NCBI RefSeq assembly: GCF_040412085.2
Contig: NZ_CP115920.1
Location: 1,798,001-1,862,000, forward strand
Reading direction: 5' to 3'
Length of the DNA: 64,000 nucleotides
Source of the DNA: Vibrio sp. CB1-14
Lineage (GTDB): Bacteria; Pseudomonadota; Gammaproteobacteria; Enterobacterales; Vibrionaceae
Shown here in pieces: positions 8,446-17,143 of the stretch (positions are counted from its first letter, which is position 1; the number at the start of each line of letters is the position of its first letter). Made by a program: the position numbers and the translations under genes. The notes beneath the pieces were generated by a model. That model was not told the DNA's origin and searched no databases. It saw nothing but the letters and a program-made list of their open reading frames with translations.

Positions 8446-9654
8446 TTAGACCATGACGGCATCATTGCTGTTGTCATGACCTCGATCACGATTAGCAATA
8501 TGAAGTCCCCACATCGCCAACAGTGCCATGATAAGCATAATTACCCCGAGCGGAAGTTGGCTGCTAGCAGGGATAACTGAGGCCCCAAGTGTGGCAAGTC
8601 CAGCTCCAAGGTTCTGCATGCCACCCAATACTGCGCCACCTGTACCCGCATGATTTGAGAATGGCGTTAACGCGCCTGTTGTCGCCGCTGGGAATAAGAC
8701 ACCAGCACCTAGAAAATAGACTGTGGATCCAAATGTCAGTGTCCAAGCGTCGGTTGCGCCTTGTAGACCTGGAAGTAACACCACCACAGAGCCAAGTACA
8801 ATAGCAGCCAAGCCAAACTTGAATGCTGCTTGTGTTCCGTAACGTCTGGCCAGCATGGAGGAGAAACCAGCACCCAGCAAATAGCCTGGGATTGGCATTA
8901 CAAACAGAATGCTAACAGTCAGCGCGGATAGTTTAAGTACACCACCAAACAGTACGCCGGCCGCTGCTTCGAATACAGCAACTCCAGCGAAAGTCGCTAC
9001 AAGACAAATCACGTAACCTTGAAAGCGACGATCGGCCAGCACAAAGCGGTAGTTGTCCATTGCTGAGCTTTTACTTCTAAGTTCTTGAGGTAGCGTTTCC
9101 ATCAGCTTCGATGCCATTACAATCACCACGGCAACGGCAAACAAAGTTAAGAACAGGTAGCTTGAGCGCCAGCCCAGTGTTTCTGTAAACACGCCACCAA
9201 GCACGGGTGCAAGCAGTGGTGAAAAAATCACGCACATACTAATGATGCTGTTTGCGCGGTGCAGTTCTTCCCCGGAGAAACAGTCACGAGAGAGTGTACG
9301 AGACATCGCTCCGCCGCTACCGATGCCAGCGCCTTGAATGAAGCTGCCCAACAAAAATAGCTCGAATGAGTGAGCGAACAGACTAATAACAGCACCGACA
9401 AGGTAGATAGCCAATCCAACTAGAATGATAGGCTTACGACCTAATTTATCTGATACAGGACCATATACGAACTGGGATAAACCGTAAGGGATCAAATAAC
9501 ACGCCATTACAGCTTGTAGCATGGCGGGGTTAACGCGAAACTCTTGCGCCATTTGCCCAATAGATGGGACATACATGGTTTGAGTCATTTGACCTACGGC
9601 GGTCAGAATAGCGATCAAAAAGGTCAGCTTTGCTAATGGAAATTTGGATGACAT
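8446..9654 (-). CDS. emrD: Multidrug efflux MFS transporter EmrD
   Basis: Inner-membrane proton-driven antiporter of the major facilitator superfamily, DHA1 drug-exporter group. The sequence follows E. coli EmrD closely: VGQMTQTMYVPSIGQMA at the first helix, YGPVSDKLGRKPIILVG as the MFS motif A loop, GGAMSRTLSRDCFS, SPLLAPVLGG, and AATTGALTPFSNHAGTGGA in the C-terminal half. About 12 hydrophobic segments and 402 residues are normal for the family. The gene is monocistronic with its own terminator. EmrD handles amphipathic compounds in E. coli; the substrate here is inferred. Confidence 0.9.
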   Translation of the reverse strand: MSSKFPLAKLTFLIAILTAVGQMTQTMYVPSIGQMAQEFRVNPAMLQAVMACYLIPYGLSQFVYGPVSDKLGRKPIILVGLAIYLVGAVISLFAHSFELFLLGSFIQGAGIGSGGAMSRTLSRDCFSGEELHRANSIISMCVIFSPLLAPVLGGVFTETLGWRSSYLFLTLFAVAVVIVMASKLMETLPQELRSKSSAMDNYRFVLADRRFQGYVICLVATFAGVAVFEAAAGVLFGGVLKLSALTVSILFVMPIPGYLLGAGFSSMLARRYGTQAAFKFGLAAIVLGSVVVLLPGLQGATDAWTLTFGSTVYFLGAGVLFPAATTGALTPFSNHAGTGGAVLGGMQNLGAGLATLGASVIPASSQLPLGVIMLIMALLAMWGLHIANRDRGHDNSNDAVMV

Positions 9655-9805
9655 TTCTCAAATATCTCGTGAACAATAGGGAGTGATGAAACCTGCCTAG
9701 GATTTGCCCTGTCAGTGTTAGGGCGCAGATATTAGTGTCAGTTTGGGCTTTCATCAATAACAAAGCGTGATGTTAATCACGATAAATATTTCATCTATTG
9801 ATTAG

Positions 9806-9843
9806 AAAAAATAATGCGAGTGTCCGGGGGCTTGGATACTCGC
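9806..9843 (-). terminator. Terminator of the MscS-family gene
   Basis: Stem GCGAGTGTCC (9816-9825) with GGATACTCGC (9834-9843), one G-T wobble, followed on the minus strand by ATTATTTTTTCT. It lies just past the stop at 9851. Confidence 0.75.
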
Positions 9844-9850
9844 GGGTTGT

Positions 9851-11518
9851 TTATTTTGCTGTGGCTTGAGCAACAGCCAATAAGTCGGCTTCTGATGTTG
9901 CAGCATGCTGATATACGTGAACATCGCGTTGTGGGAATGGAATACTGATGCCGTTACTATCGAGCTGTTTCTTCACGTCTTCAGTAACGTCCCAGTAAAC
10001 GTCCCAGTAGTGTTCTGTTCTCACCCATGGCCTTACAATGAAATCCACAGAACTCTCGTTTAAGGTATGAACATAGATCATCGGCTCTGGTGATTTAAGC
10101 ACTTTTGGGTGCGCCGCAAGAATGTCAGAAAATACCTGTTTTGCCTTGTCTATGTCATCGCCATAACCAATACCAAACGTCATGTCTACACGTCGAGTTT
10201 TCTCAGCCGTAATGTTGTTAATGGTGTCACCCCAAATCTTGTTGTTTGGGATCACCAAGCGCTGGTTATCAACGGTTCTTATTGTGGTAGAAACCAGGCT
10301 CATATGATTCACCGTGCCTGAAATCCCAGCCACTTTAACAAGGTCACCCACATCAAAAGGACGATAGATAAGAATCATCATGCCTGATGCAAAGTTAGAT
10401 AATGTATCTTGTAGAGCAAAACCGATGATCACACCTGCGACACCGAAACCAGTCAGTAGCGGGCCGAGCTCTATCCCTAATTGTGATAATGCGATAAGCA
10501 GACCAAGGGTTGTGACGCCTTTTTGTGCCATCGAGACAAAGAAGTCTTGCATCAGTACACTGAATTTCATGGTTGAGTGACTAACACTCTTGCGTACTGC
10601 TTTACCGACAATTTTTGCGAATGAGCGCGATAACCATAGGATGATACCAAAGACAAAGATCTTCACGATAAGTGACGGAGTGTGTTCCATTGCCCAGTCT
10701 TTGAAAGCGCCCAGCCACTCTGTGAGTAGCCCCATCATCACGCTGACATCAAGAATATCAGTGCTAATATCTCCGGTAATCGTAAACAGCAGTTGCTTGT
10801 AATCGGTTGTGTCAACACCATACTGCTCAAGTAAAGTAATGCTTGATTCTAGGCTTAAGATCAATAGGTTGATTTGACCTGTAATTCGAATCGCATCTTT
10901 TTGCAGGGAGGCTTTTTCTTCTTCCGGAAGATAAGCCAGCCTGTCATTAACATCACTTAACTGACTGTCTAGATACAAAACAGAATTATAGAGAAAATCC
11001 GCACGCTTTTTTAAATCACGCTCCAATGTGTTGCGTGCTTCAGTTGTATCTATCCCTAAGTCAGACGCCCATTTTAGAGTCGTGGACAGATCCGCATAGT
11101 ATTCGTCCATTGTTGTAATGCGTTTTTGCATTGCGAACTGAACTTCGTCTTTAGCTGCATCTATGGCCTTTTTTGACTCTTTCAAGAGTCGCTCTAGGTC
11201 TTGTTCATTTACTGCAAGAAGGTTTTGCATTAACGTTATCTGGCTAGCGACAATTTGTTTGTTAGTTTCCGCATCTTTGCTGTTCACTAAGCGCTCGGAC
11301 AATGATTGTCGAAGGGTATCGTTCTTGCGATCGACGATGCTCTCTTCAAATCGATTCAGCTCAGCGTAGTTACTGAGACGTTCAACGTCGAGAATAAGTG
11401 CTTCAGACTGAGACATTAAAGTCTGGTTGGTTGACGATACGCTATCCGAAGCCAAAGTCGTAATGGGTAGGGCAGTTCCAATTACCAATGCTAAAACAAG
11501 GGTTAGTTTGCTTTTCAT
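9851..11518 (-). CDS. Mechanosensitive channel of the MscS family with long exported N-terminal domain
   Basis: Stretch-activated channel thought to release solutes on hypo-osmotic shock. Residues 1-24 are a signal peptide. Residues 25-260 are a charged, helix-rich domain, predicted periplasmic with coiled-coil character. The MscS core follows: a helix near 280-300 (IVKIFVFGIILWLSRSFA), then the pore-lining helix and beta domain, seen as GFGVAGVIIGFALQDTLSNF and MILIYRPFDVGDLVKVAGIS. The C-terminal part has VIPNNKIWGDTINNITAEKT and ends in SIPFPQRDVHVYQ. A close paralogue lies at 46042-47745. A 56-codon gene sits 31 bp upstream on the same strand and is probably co-transcribed. Confidence 0.88.
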   Translation of the reverse strand: MKSKLTLVLALVIGTALPITTLASDSVSSTNQTLMSQSEALILDVERLSNYAELNRFEESIVDRKNDTLRQSLSERLVNSKDAETNKQIVASQITLMQNLLAVNEQDLERLLKESKKAIDAAKDEVQFAMQKRITTMDEYYADLSTTLKWASDLGIDTTEARNTLERDLKKRADFLYNSVLYLDSQLSDVNDRLAYLPEEEKASLQKDAIRITGQINLLILSLESSITLLEQYGVDTTDYKQLLFTITGDISTDILDVSVMMGLLTEWLGAFKDWAMEHTPSLIVKIFVFGIILWLSRSFAKIVGKAVRKSVSHSTMKFSVLMQDFFVSMAQKGVTTLGLLIALSQLGIELGPLLTGFGVAGVIIGFALQDTLSNFASGMMILIYRPFDVGDLVKVAGISGTVNHMSLVSTTIRTVDNQRLVIPNNKIWGDTINNITAEKTRRVDMTFGIGYGDDIDKAKQVFSDILAAHPKVLKSPEPMIYVHTLNESSVDFIVRPWVRTEHYWDVYWDVTEDVKKQLDSNGISIPFPQRDVHVYQHAATSEADLLAVAQATAK

Positions 11519-11549
11519 TCGCTTTCTCAGAAGTTAATAAGTTTCAGAT

Positions 11550-11717
11550 TTATCGCTGGGCGATCCATAAGTAAGTTTTTCGTGCAATCCAATAACCGGC
11601 TTGGGCTACGGCTTTGATTACTGTAAAGCTAAAGTTGGCGATGGAAGTGATCAGGTCACCCGTGCCCACCATAAGTTTGTATGCGTCGGTATGTTGAAAT
11701 TCTCTATAGGTCATCAT
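11550..11717 (-). CDS. Small conserved-looking hypothetical protein upstream of MscS
   Basis: A 55-residue frame starting MMTYREFQHTDAYKLMVGTG, with one amphipathic to hydrophobic segment (LITSIANFSFTVIKAVAQAG) and an aromatic, basic tail (YWIARKTYLWIAQR). I do not recognise a family. GGAG lies five bases before the ATG at 11715-11717; a second ATG follows immediately. It ends 31 bp before the MscS-family start on the same strand, so one mRNA is likely. The good start signal and position favour a real gene. Confidence 0.55.
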   Translation of the reverse strand: MMTYREFQHTDAYKLMVGTGDLITSIANFSFTVIKAVAQAGYWIARKTYLWIAQR

Positions 11718-11720
11718 GTC

Positions 11721-11741
11721 TGCTCCACGTTGTCTGGAGCA
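11721..11741 (-). promoter_or_regulatory. Hairpin covering the ribosome-binding site of the small gene
   Basis: On the minus strand TGCTCCA pairs perfectly with TGGAGCA across a 7-base loop. The second arm contains the GGAG Shine-Dalgarno of the small gene at 11550-11717. If it forms in the mRNA it would limit ribosome access. Confidence 0.35.
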
Positions 11742-11943
11742 CATAGTAGCGAGATATAAATTGTAAAGTTGCCATTTTGTGCCACAGGCTTTGAAAAGCC
11801 GAAAAGACTATCTGAGCGGGAAATGACGAGCGATAGTTAAGGCAATAAAGCAGGTATTTTATTGCTCAATATCAGAGTAAGAGAATGTTAACGGGAATTG
11901 TCTGATTAAGTACTAAGCTTGGATTTCAGTAGGAAGGTTTAGT
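11742..11943. other. Non-coding region between the small gene and the HPF-like gene
   Basis: About 200 bp without a supportable gene. It should contain the promoter of the small gene and MscS on the minus strand; I see no clear operator. Confidence 0.4.
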
Positions 11944-11973
11944 ACCAAAAAAAGCCGACATTTTGTCGGCTTT
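11944..11973 (-). terminator. Terminator of the HPF-like gene
   Basis: Perfect 10-bp stem AAAGCCGACA (11951-11960) with TGTCGGCTTT (11964-11973), continuing into a run of seven T on the minus strand. Confidence 0.85.
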
Positions 11974-12022
11974 GGAATCTTGGTTAGGCAGAAACCACGT
12001 CAATGATGTCGTGGTAATTTAT

Positions 12023-12319
12023 TTAAGAGTGGATGTCCGATTTAAGCTGACCCTTGCGGGTGCGAAGTCCTGCTTCCAATTTTTTTAACGATGCCGCGAT
12101 AGCGGGGTACATGATGTCGTGGGTGGCTTTGGCTGAGACTCGTACGCCTTCGTAGTTGGTGAATACTTCCACCTCATGTTGGTCATGCTCTTTTCTAATG
12201 ATGATGTCGCTACTAATGAGCTGTGGGAAGTGATCCGCAATTTTTTCGAACTTGCTTTCTATTTCTTCTCTTGAGTCGTCGCCGATCGATACGTGATGGG
12301 TCTGAATGTTTATTTTCAT
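12023..12319 (-). CDS. HPF/RaiA-family ribosome-associated factor
   Basis: Short ribosome-hibernation-type protein (98 aa). It begins MKINIQTHHVSIGDDSREEI, keeps the beta-alpha-beta-beta-beta-alpha layout of the family, and has the typical DIMYPAIAASLKKLEAGLRT helix near the C-terminus. Such proteins bind the 30S decoding region and help store or protect idle ribosomes. The start ATG at 12317-12319 has GAGGTG six bases upstream; frames extending to 12361 lack this. The canonical hpf of gammaproteobacteria sits beside rpoN, which is absent here, so this may be an additional paralogue. It stands alone with its own terminator. Confidence 0.82.
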   Translation of the reverse strand: MKINIQTHHVSIGDDSREEIESKFEKIADHFPQLISSDIIIRKEHDQHEVEVFTNYEGVRVSAKATHDIMYPAIAASLKKLEAGLRTRKGQLKSDIHS

Positions 12320-12413
12320 TAATTGCACCTCTACTTTCACTACGTATTTTAAACCTAGCAAAGGAGAGGGCGTTTGACAAAGTCGTTACCGTTACCACTT
12401 TGAGTGCAAGGGG

Positions 12414-13736
12414 TTACTGAGACAGTGTTTTCTCTAGCTGCTTAACCGAATAACTGTATGTGAACCAAGCACTTATTCCTGCTAGAACGTTGCCAATTAG
12501 CGCACCATAAAAGAGCCCTTGAATTCCCCCAAACTGTGCACCGAGCCACAAACAAGGCAAGAAAAATGCAAACAATCGAAGAGTCGAAATGGTTAGAGCG
12601 GTTTTGGCTTTGCCTAGAGCATTTGAGATAGACACCATAAGCATACATACGCCAAGTGAGCCTAAACTAAATGGCACTAATATCAGGTGATAGTTCAAGA
12701 TCTGAAAGACATAGTCTTCACTGGTCATGAGAGAGGAAAGCTGAGTGGCAAATAGCCAAGTAATGACGGCGACTAACAACTGAAATCCTAAAATGTAGCC
12801 TACGGCGATGTTAACCAGCTTTTTGATGTCCTCGAGATTTTTTGCGCCAAGCAGTTTGCCCACCATAGGCGGCATCGACATGGTTAAGGCAAGCACGGTC
12901 ACAATGGCAAAAAACTCGTAACGTGAGCCAAGAGCCCAAGCTGCAACGGCTGCAGTGCCGAAAGTCGCGAGCAACTTTGTTGCCAGCATAGAGGATAGCG
13001 GTGGTAGTAGTTGGCTGACCATGGCGGGTGCCATGATTTTCCAAATCGAGCGCAAACTCTCGCCGATATCCACATTAGACCAATTAAATGATGCCCAGTT
13101 TTTTGACACTACTTTCGGGGCGACGACTGCAATGCCAATACCAAAGGCAACGATAGTTGCAATGGCAGCACCGTTGATGCCCATGTCAAAAGTAAAAATA
13201 AATAGAGGGTCAAGCGCAAGGTTGATAATGCTGGTAATGACCATCATCATTCCCGGCAACACAGTATTGCCGTTGGCGCGGCAGACACTGTAGTAAAAGT
13301 AAAGTACCGCACCTACCCATGAGCTCAATAGCCAATATGGCCAATAGCTATCAATGACCGGATAAACGCTTTCAGGGGCGCTTAACAGGGCAAGAATTGG
13401 GTGGCGGATAAACCAGATCAGCACGCCGATGATTGCCACGCCAGCACTGCCAAACACCAATATCAACCCACCTAACTGCTTTGCGTATTCATCATTGTTC
13501 CCGCCAAGTGCTCTGGAAATGATGGCTGTCGTTGCAATGCCAAGACCCACCTGTATACCAATGATCACCATTTGCATCGGCAGGGTAAAACCTTGTGCCG
13601 CGAGTGGCAGTACACCTAGCTGGCCAATAAATGCACTGTCTACCAGTTGAAAGCTCATGAGTGATAGGACACCTAGTACCATAGGTAATGTCATATTAAA
13701 CAGTTGTTTAGCTAGCTGTTTTGAATCTTTATCCAC
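12414..13736 (-). CDS. MATE-family efflux transporter
   Basis: Multidrug and toxic compound extrusion protein, a 12-helix inner-membrane antiporter driven by Na+ or H+. Recognisable are the N-terminal FNMTLPMVLGVLSLMSFQLV, the DSAFIGQLGVLPLAAQGFTL segment with the family's conserved Asp/Gly pattern, and ATTAIISRALGGNNDE. The second half repeats the pattern (VSQLLPPLSSMLATKLLATF). Length 440 is normal. The start is GTG at 13734-13736 with only a weak GAGA upstream. It is read in the same direction as the Kef genes but separated from them by a terminator. The substrate is unknown. Confidence 0.88.
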   Translation of the reverse strand: MDKDSKQLAKQLFNMTLPMVLGVLSLMSFQLVDSAFIGQLGVLPLAAQGFTLPMQMVIIGIQVGLGIATTAIISRALGGNNDEYAKQLGGLILVFGSAGVAIIGVLIWFIRHPILALLSAPESVYPVIDSYWPYWLLSSWVGAVLYFYYSVCRANGNTVLPGMMMVITSIINLALDPLFIFTFDMGINGAAIATIVAFGIGIAVVAPKVVSKNWASFNWSNVDIGESLRSIWKIMAPAMVSQLLPPLSSMLATKLLATFGTAAVAAWALGSRYEFFAIVTVLALTMSMPPMVGKLLGAKNLEDIKKLVNIAVGYILGFQLLVAVITWLFATQLSSLMTSEDYVFQILNYHLILVPFSLGSLGVCMLMVSISNALGKAKTALTISTLRLFAFFLPCLWLGAQFGGIQGLFYGALIGNVLAGISAWFTYSYSVKQLEKTLSQ

Positions 13737-13789
13737 GTTGTTCTCTTTGTTTTGTTTCTAATGCTGCTAGTAAAGGGTAGGGCAAATAA

Positions 13790-13820
13790 AACAATAAAGA
13801 CGGGCAGTGTGCCCGTCTTT
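13790..13820 (-). terminator. Terminator of the Kef operon
   Basis: AAAGACGGGCA (13796-13806) with TGCCCGTCTTT (13810-13820), a perfect 11-bp stem followed on the minus strand by ATTGTTTTATTT. Confidence 0.85.
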
Positions 13821-13842
13821 GTATTGAACAGACCTTTAATTA

Positions 13843-15756
13843 CTATTCTTCAAACTTGTCGGCGTAGCCTTTTGGAGGTGGTGTCCAGCCACGCTCACGA
13901 GAGTGTTTGTCGTTGCGATCAATTTGCATCGCGTCCTTAATAAAACCCTCTAGTTCTATAAATAGATCACGGTAGTTATTATCAAAGCGCTCACCCTCAG
14001 CGCCACCTTTCCAACCTTCATAGAGACGGTCTGATTGCTTGTCTTCAATAACTTTGTAAGTGGTCTTTTGTTGTTCCACAAAGAAAGGATGGAAGCCTAA
14101 ACAATTCATCGTTTTAGCACCAAGCTCTAGTGCCGAATGATAGGTTTCTGATTCAATGTAGTCCGCACCAGCTTGTCTGAGCTGGTAGCCATGTCCACGG
14201 TCGAATGCTCTTGCGAGAATTTTCACGTGAGGGTACGTATGTTTAACATACTTTACAAGCTCGATACTGGCTTCTTGATTGTCAATGGCGACGACGAGCA
14301 GTTTTACTTCCTCGATCCCCGCGGTATGAAGAATGTCAGGTTTGGAGGCATCACCAAAGAAGGCTTTGGTACCAATTTGGCGCATGTTATCCACCTGGTC
14401 AGCTCGGACATCTAATGCCACCGTCCTTACATGATTGGCGACCAGCAGTCGGTTAACGATTTGTCCGAAGCGACCCATACCCGCAATTAACACGCTACCA
14501 CGTTCGTCAACGGTGTCTGCTTCTCTATCGTTACTCTCTTTCTCAAAGCGGGGTAAGATGACTTTGTCAAATAAGATAAATAGGCCAGGTGTTAGGAACA
14601 TGGAGAGCGCGACGACCAGCGAAAGCGTTTGTGCAATGTCATTTGGCAATACATGGTTTTGAACCGAGAAGCTCAATAGTACAAAACCAAACTCCCCCGC
14701 CTGCGCCAAACTTAATGTAAATAACCAGCGAGCGCTGTTTTGTATTTTGAATATCATGGCCAGAATGTAGAGCACTGCTGCTTTCAACATCATGACACCG
14801 AGAGTTAAACCAATGATAACAAAGAAGTCGTTAAACAATATTTCGAAGCTGATGCCTGCACCAACAGTGATGAAGAAAAGCCCCAACAATAATCCTTTAA
14901 ATGGGTCGATATTAGACTCAAGCTCGTGCCTGAACTCACTGTTTGCTAGAACAACACCCGCAAGGAACGTACCCAGAGCAGGAGATAGCCCCACTAAGCT
15001 CATTAATGCGGCAATCCCAATCACTAACATTAACGCTGTAGCGGTAAAGATCTCTCTAAGACCTGAAGACGCAACAAAGCGGAATAGCGGCCGACTTAAG
15101 AAGTGCCCACCAACCACAACCACGGCGATAGACGCAGTAATCACTAGGCCATAGACCCAGCCGGGCAAGCCTGCGACCAAACTAATCTGCTCATGATGTT
15201 CTGCGGCTTGATCAACTGCATTTTGGGCTTGCTCAACCAACTCCGGGATAGCTAAAAGTGGAATGAAGGCGAGCATTGGAATGACGGCAATGTCTTGGAA
15301 CAGCAACACAGAAAATGAGCTTTGGCCGCCTTCCGTTTTTGCTAACCCCTTTTCATTAAAGGTTTGCAGCACAATAGCGGTGGAAGAGAGCGCAAAAATA
15401 AGACCAATGGTTAATGAAACACTCCATGTTTGTCCAAGTGCCAATGCAATACCCATGACAGCAGCGGCCGTACCACCCACTTGAATGCCTCCTAGGCCCA
15501 TAAGCTTGTGGCGCATCCCCCATAGCATTTTGGGTTCTAACTCAAGGCCAACTAAAAATAGCATCATCACGACACCAAATTCAGCAAAGTGTTGAATTGT
15601 CGTCGTTTCTTCGCCAACCAGTCCGATAATCGGCCCTATGACAACGCCTGCAATCAAGTAGCCGAGAACAGAGCCAAGGCCAAGTCGTTTAGCAATAGGT
15701 ACGGCAATGACGGCGGCAACCAAATAGACGAATGCTTGTAAAAAATACTCGGTCAT
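13843..15756 (-). CDS. Glutathione-regulated K+/H+ antiporter of KefB/KefC type (CPA2 family)
   Basis: Inner-membrane potassium efflux system that acidifies the cytoplasm and protects against electrophiles. The first 390 residues form the Na+/H+-exchanger-like domain (YLIAGVVIGPIIGLVG, FSVLLFQDIAVIPMLAFIPL). It includes the regulatory loop RHELESNIDPFKGLLLGLFF, equivalent to the HALES/DIEPFKG loop of KefC. Residues from about 415 form an RCK/TrkA-N NAD-binding domain (SVLIAGMGRFGQIVNRLL) where glutathione adducts act in Kef proteins. The start overlaps the stop of the upstream flavodoxin-like gene by four bases, the arrangement seen for kefFC and kefGB in E. coli. I cannot tell KefB from KefC with certainty. 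Confidence 0.9.
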   Translation of the reverse strand: MTEYFLQAFVYLVAAVIAVPIAKRLGLGSVLGYLIAGVVIGPIIGLVGEETTTIQHFAEFGVVMMLFLVGLELEPKMLWGMRHKLMGLGGIQVGGTAAAVMGIALALGQTWSVSLTIGLIFALSSTAIVLQTFNEKGLAKTEGGQSSFSVLLFQDIAVIPMLAFIPLLAIPELVEQAQNAVDQAAEHHEQISLVAGLPGWVYGLVITASIAVVVVGGHFLSRPLFRFVASSGLREIFTATALMLVIGIAALMSLVGLSPALGTFLAGVVLANSEFRHELESNIDPFKGLLLGLFFITVGAGISFEILFNDFFVIIGLTLGVMMLKAAVLYILAMIFKIQNSARWLFTLSLAQAGEFGFVLLSFSVQNHVLPNDIAQTLSLVVALSMFLTPGLFILFDKVILPRFEKESNDREADTVDERGSVLIAGMGRFGQIVNRLLVANHVRTVALDVRADQVDNMRQIGTKAFFGDASKPDILHTAGIEEVKLLVVAIDNQEASIELVKYVKHTYPHVKILARAFDRGHGYQLRQAGADYIESETYHSALELGAKTMNCLGFHPFFVEQQKTTYKVIEDKQSDRLYEGWKGGAEGERFDNNYRDLFIELEGFIKDAMQIDRNDKHSRERGWTPPPKGYADKFEE

Positions 15757-16391
15757 GATGTACCCTCATCAGATTTAGCGGTTTGCTCTTGAGGCCAATA
15801 GTGATTGAGTTTTTCCATTGGCATAGCTTGTTGGATATCGAATTTATCTTCGACGAGTAGGGTGAGTAACTCACGCCAGCGTTCCCGATGCTCTGGTATG
15901 CGTCGCTCTTCTTGTGCCGTACGAGAGCCAAACAGACAAAATGGAGGAAGGTAGATCATGCCCGTCAACGTTGCAGTCTGTTCTAATGGTTGGAGCAACT
16001 CTCTGATTGTGAAATGGTTATAGCCGTCAGTTTGATACGCTTCCGCTCTACCGCCTGCGGAGATAGCACAGAAAAATGTCTTTCCATGCAGGGCAGTACC
16101 GTCTTGACCATAAGCAAATCCATATTCTAGGACTAAGTCTTGCCATTCTTTCAGAATAGAGGGTGTTGAATACCAGTAGAGAGGAAATTGGAAGATGATG
16201 ATGTCATGATCAATGAGTCGTTGTTGCTCTTTATCAATGTTGATGTTGTACGTAGGGTACTCGTAATAGAGATCCACTGCAGTCACGCCCTTGACGGATG
16301 TTGCGTCTCGAAACATGGGAGCGTTGACTTCAGATCGGCGTTGTGAAGGATGAGCGTAAAGCACAAGAACTTTTTTGTTATCTTCGGGCAT
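15753..16391 (-). CDS. Kef ancillary NAD(P)H oxidoreductase (KefF/KefG type)
   Basis: Flavodoxin-like quinone reductase family protein that is needed for full Kef channel activity in E. coli. The N-terminus KKVLVLYAHPSQRRSEVN is the typical phosphate-binding opening, followed by DIIIFQFPLYWYSTPSILKE and GKTFFCAISAGGRAEAYQ, the core flavin site of the family. At 212 residues it is slightly longer than KefG. It overlaps the antiporter start by four bases, so translational coupling is likely. Confidence 0.88.
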   Translation of the reverse strand: MPEDNKKVLVLYAHPSQRRSEVNAPMFRDATSVKGVTAVDLYYEYPTYNINIDKEQQRLIDHDIIIFQFPLYWYSTPSILKEWQDLVLEYGFAYGQDGTALHGKTFFCAISAGGRAEAYQTDGYNHFTIRELLQPLEQTATLTGMIYLPPFCLFGSRTAQEERRIPEHRERWRELLTLLVEDKFDIQQAMPMEKLNHYWPQEQTAKSDEGTS

Positions 16392-16541
16392 AATAGCTTC
16401 CGCTTGACGTTTTCTATGAGTCTTAATATTTAGTACACAACAAGCTATTTTTCAATTGGTTACCATCTAGTGACCACGGTAATACTTTTACCTATCAATG
16501 GCTGGATGTATTCATGACAGTTTAGGTGATAAGGAGTTGTT

Positions 16542-17015
16542 TTGAGCAAAATTACTATCCGACCAGCAACAACCCATGATGCTCGGTGGCTACTGAAACT
16601 TTATCAACAAACAATTCGCACTGTAAATCGCAAAGATTACAATAAGATACAGGTTAATTGCTGGGCTCCGTTAGACATGGAAATAGAGGTGTTTGAGCGC
16701 TATATTGATTTAAAGCAGCCATTTGTCGCTACTGACGGTGAACGTATCGTTGGTTACAGCGATGTACAGCCGGATGGTCTTATTGATCATTTTTATTGTC
16801 ATCATAAATCTCAAGGGCAAGGTGTTGGCCGTGCTTTGATGAATGTCATTCATGAAAAGGCAAATGAGATGGCCTTACCCAAGCTTTACTCTTTTGTAAG
16901 CATCACGGCCAAGCCGTTTTATCTTCATTTTGGGTTTGATATCGTTAGAGAAAATGAAGCAAATGTTCGTGGTGTAGGGTTAAAAAACCTTTTGATGGAA
17001 AAAGAGATTGGATGA
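16542..17015 (+). CDS. GNAT-family N-acetyltransferase
   Basis: Predicted acetyl-CoA-dependent acyltransferase; the substrate is unknown. The acetyl-CoA-binding motif is HHKSQGQGVGRALMNVIHE (Q/RxxGxG/A) at about residues 88-106, preceded by LIDHFYCHH and followed by SITAKPFYLHFGFDIVRENE, the C-terminal motif B. The start is TTG with AAGGAG five bases upstream; no better ATG exists. A remnant of another GNAT gene begins within its stop codon. Confidence 0.86.
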   Translation: MSKITIRPATTHDARWLLKLYQQTIRTVNRKDYNKIQVNCWAPLDMEIEVFERYIDLKQPFVATDGERIVGYSDVQPDGLIDHFYCHHKSQGQGVGRALMNVIHEKANEMALPKLYSFVSITAKPFYLHFGFDIVRENEANVRGVGLKNLLMEKEIG

Positions 17016-17122
17016 TAATGGACTCAATGTTTGAAGTTAAATCACTAACACATGATGAGTTACCGTTAGATCTGCTTCTGATTGCGGATCCAGAAATTGC
17101 CCGCGATTGCCATAGTTTATAA
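17012..17122 (+). pseudogene. Truncated N-terminal fragment of a GNAT-like gene
   Basis: A 36-codon frame overlaps the end of the GNAT gene and reads MFEVKSLTHDELPLDLLLIA followed by DPEIARDC. This resembles the first strand and helix of acetyltransferases whose N-terminus runs LTxxELPxxLLLxADP. It stops at 17120-17122 before any acetyl-CoA motif. I read it as a decayed gene; it could also be translated as a tiny peptide coupled to the GNAT gene. Confidence 0.45.
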
Positions 17123-17143
17123 ATATGAAAGTAGGAGGCTCTG

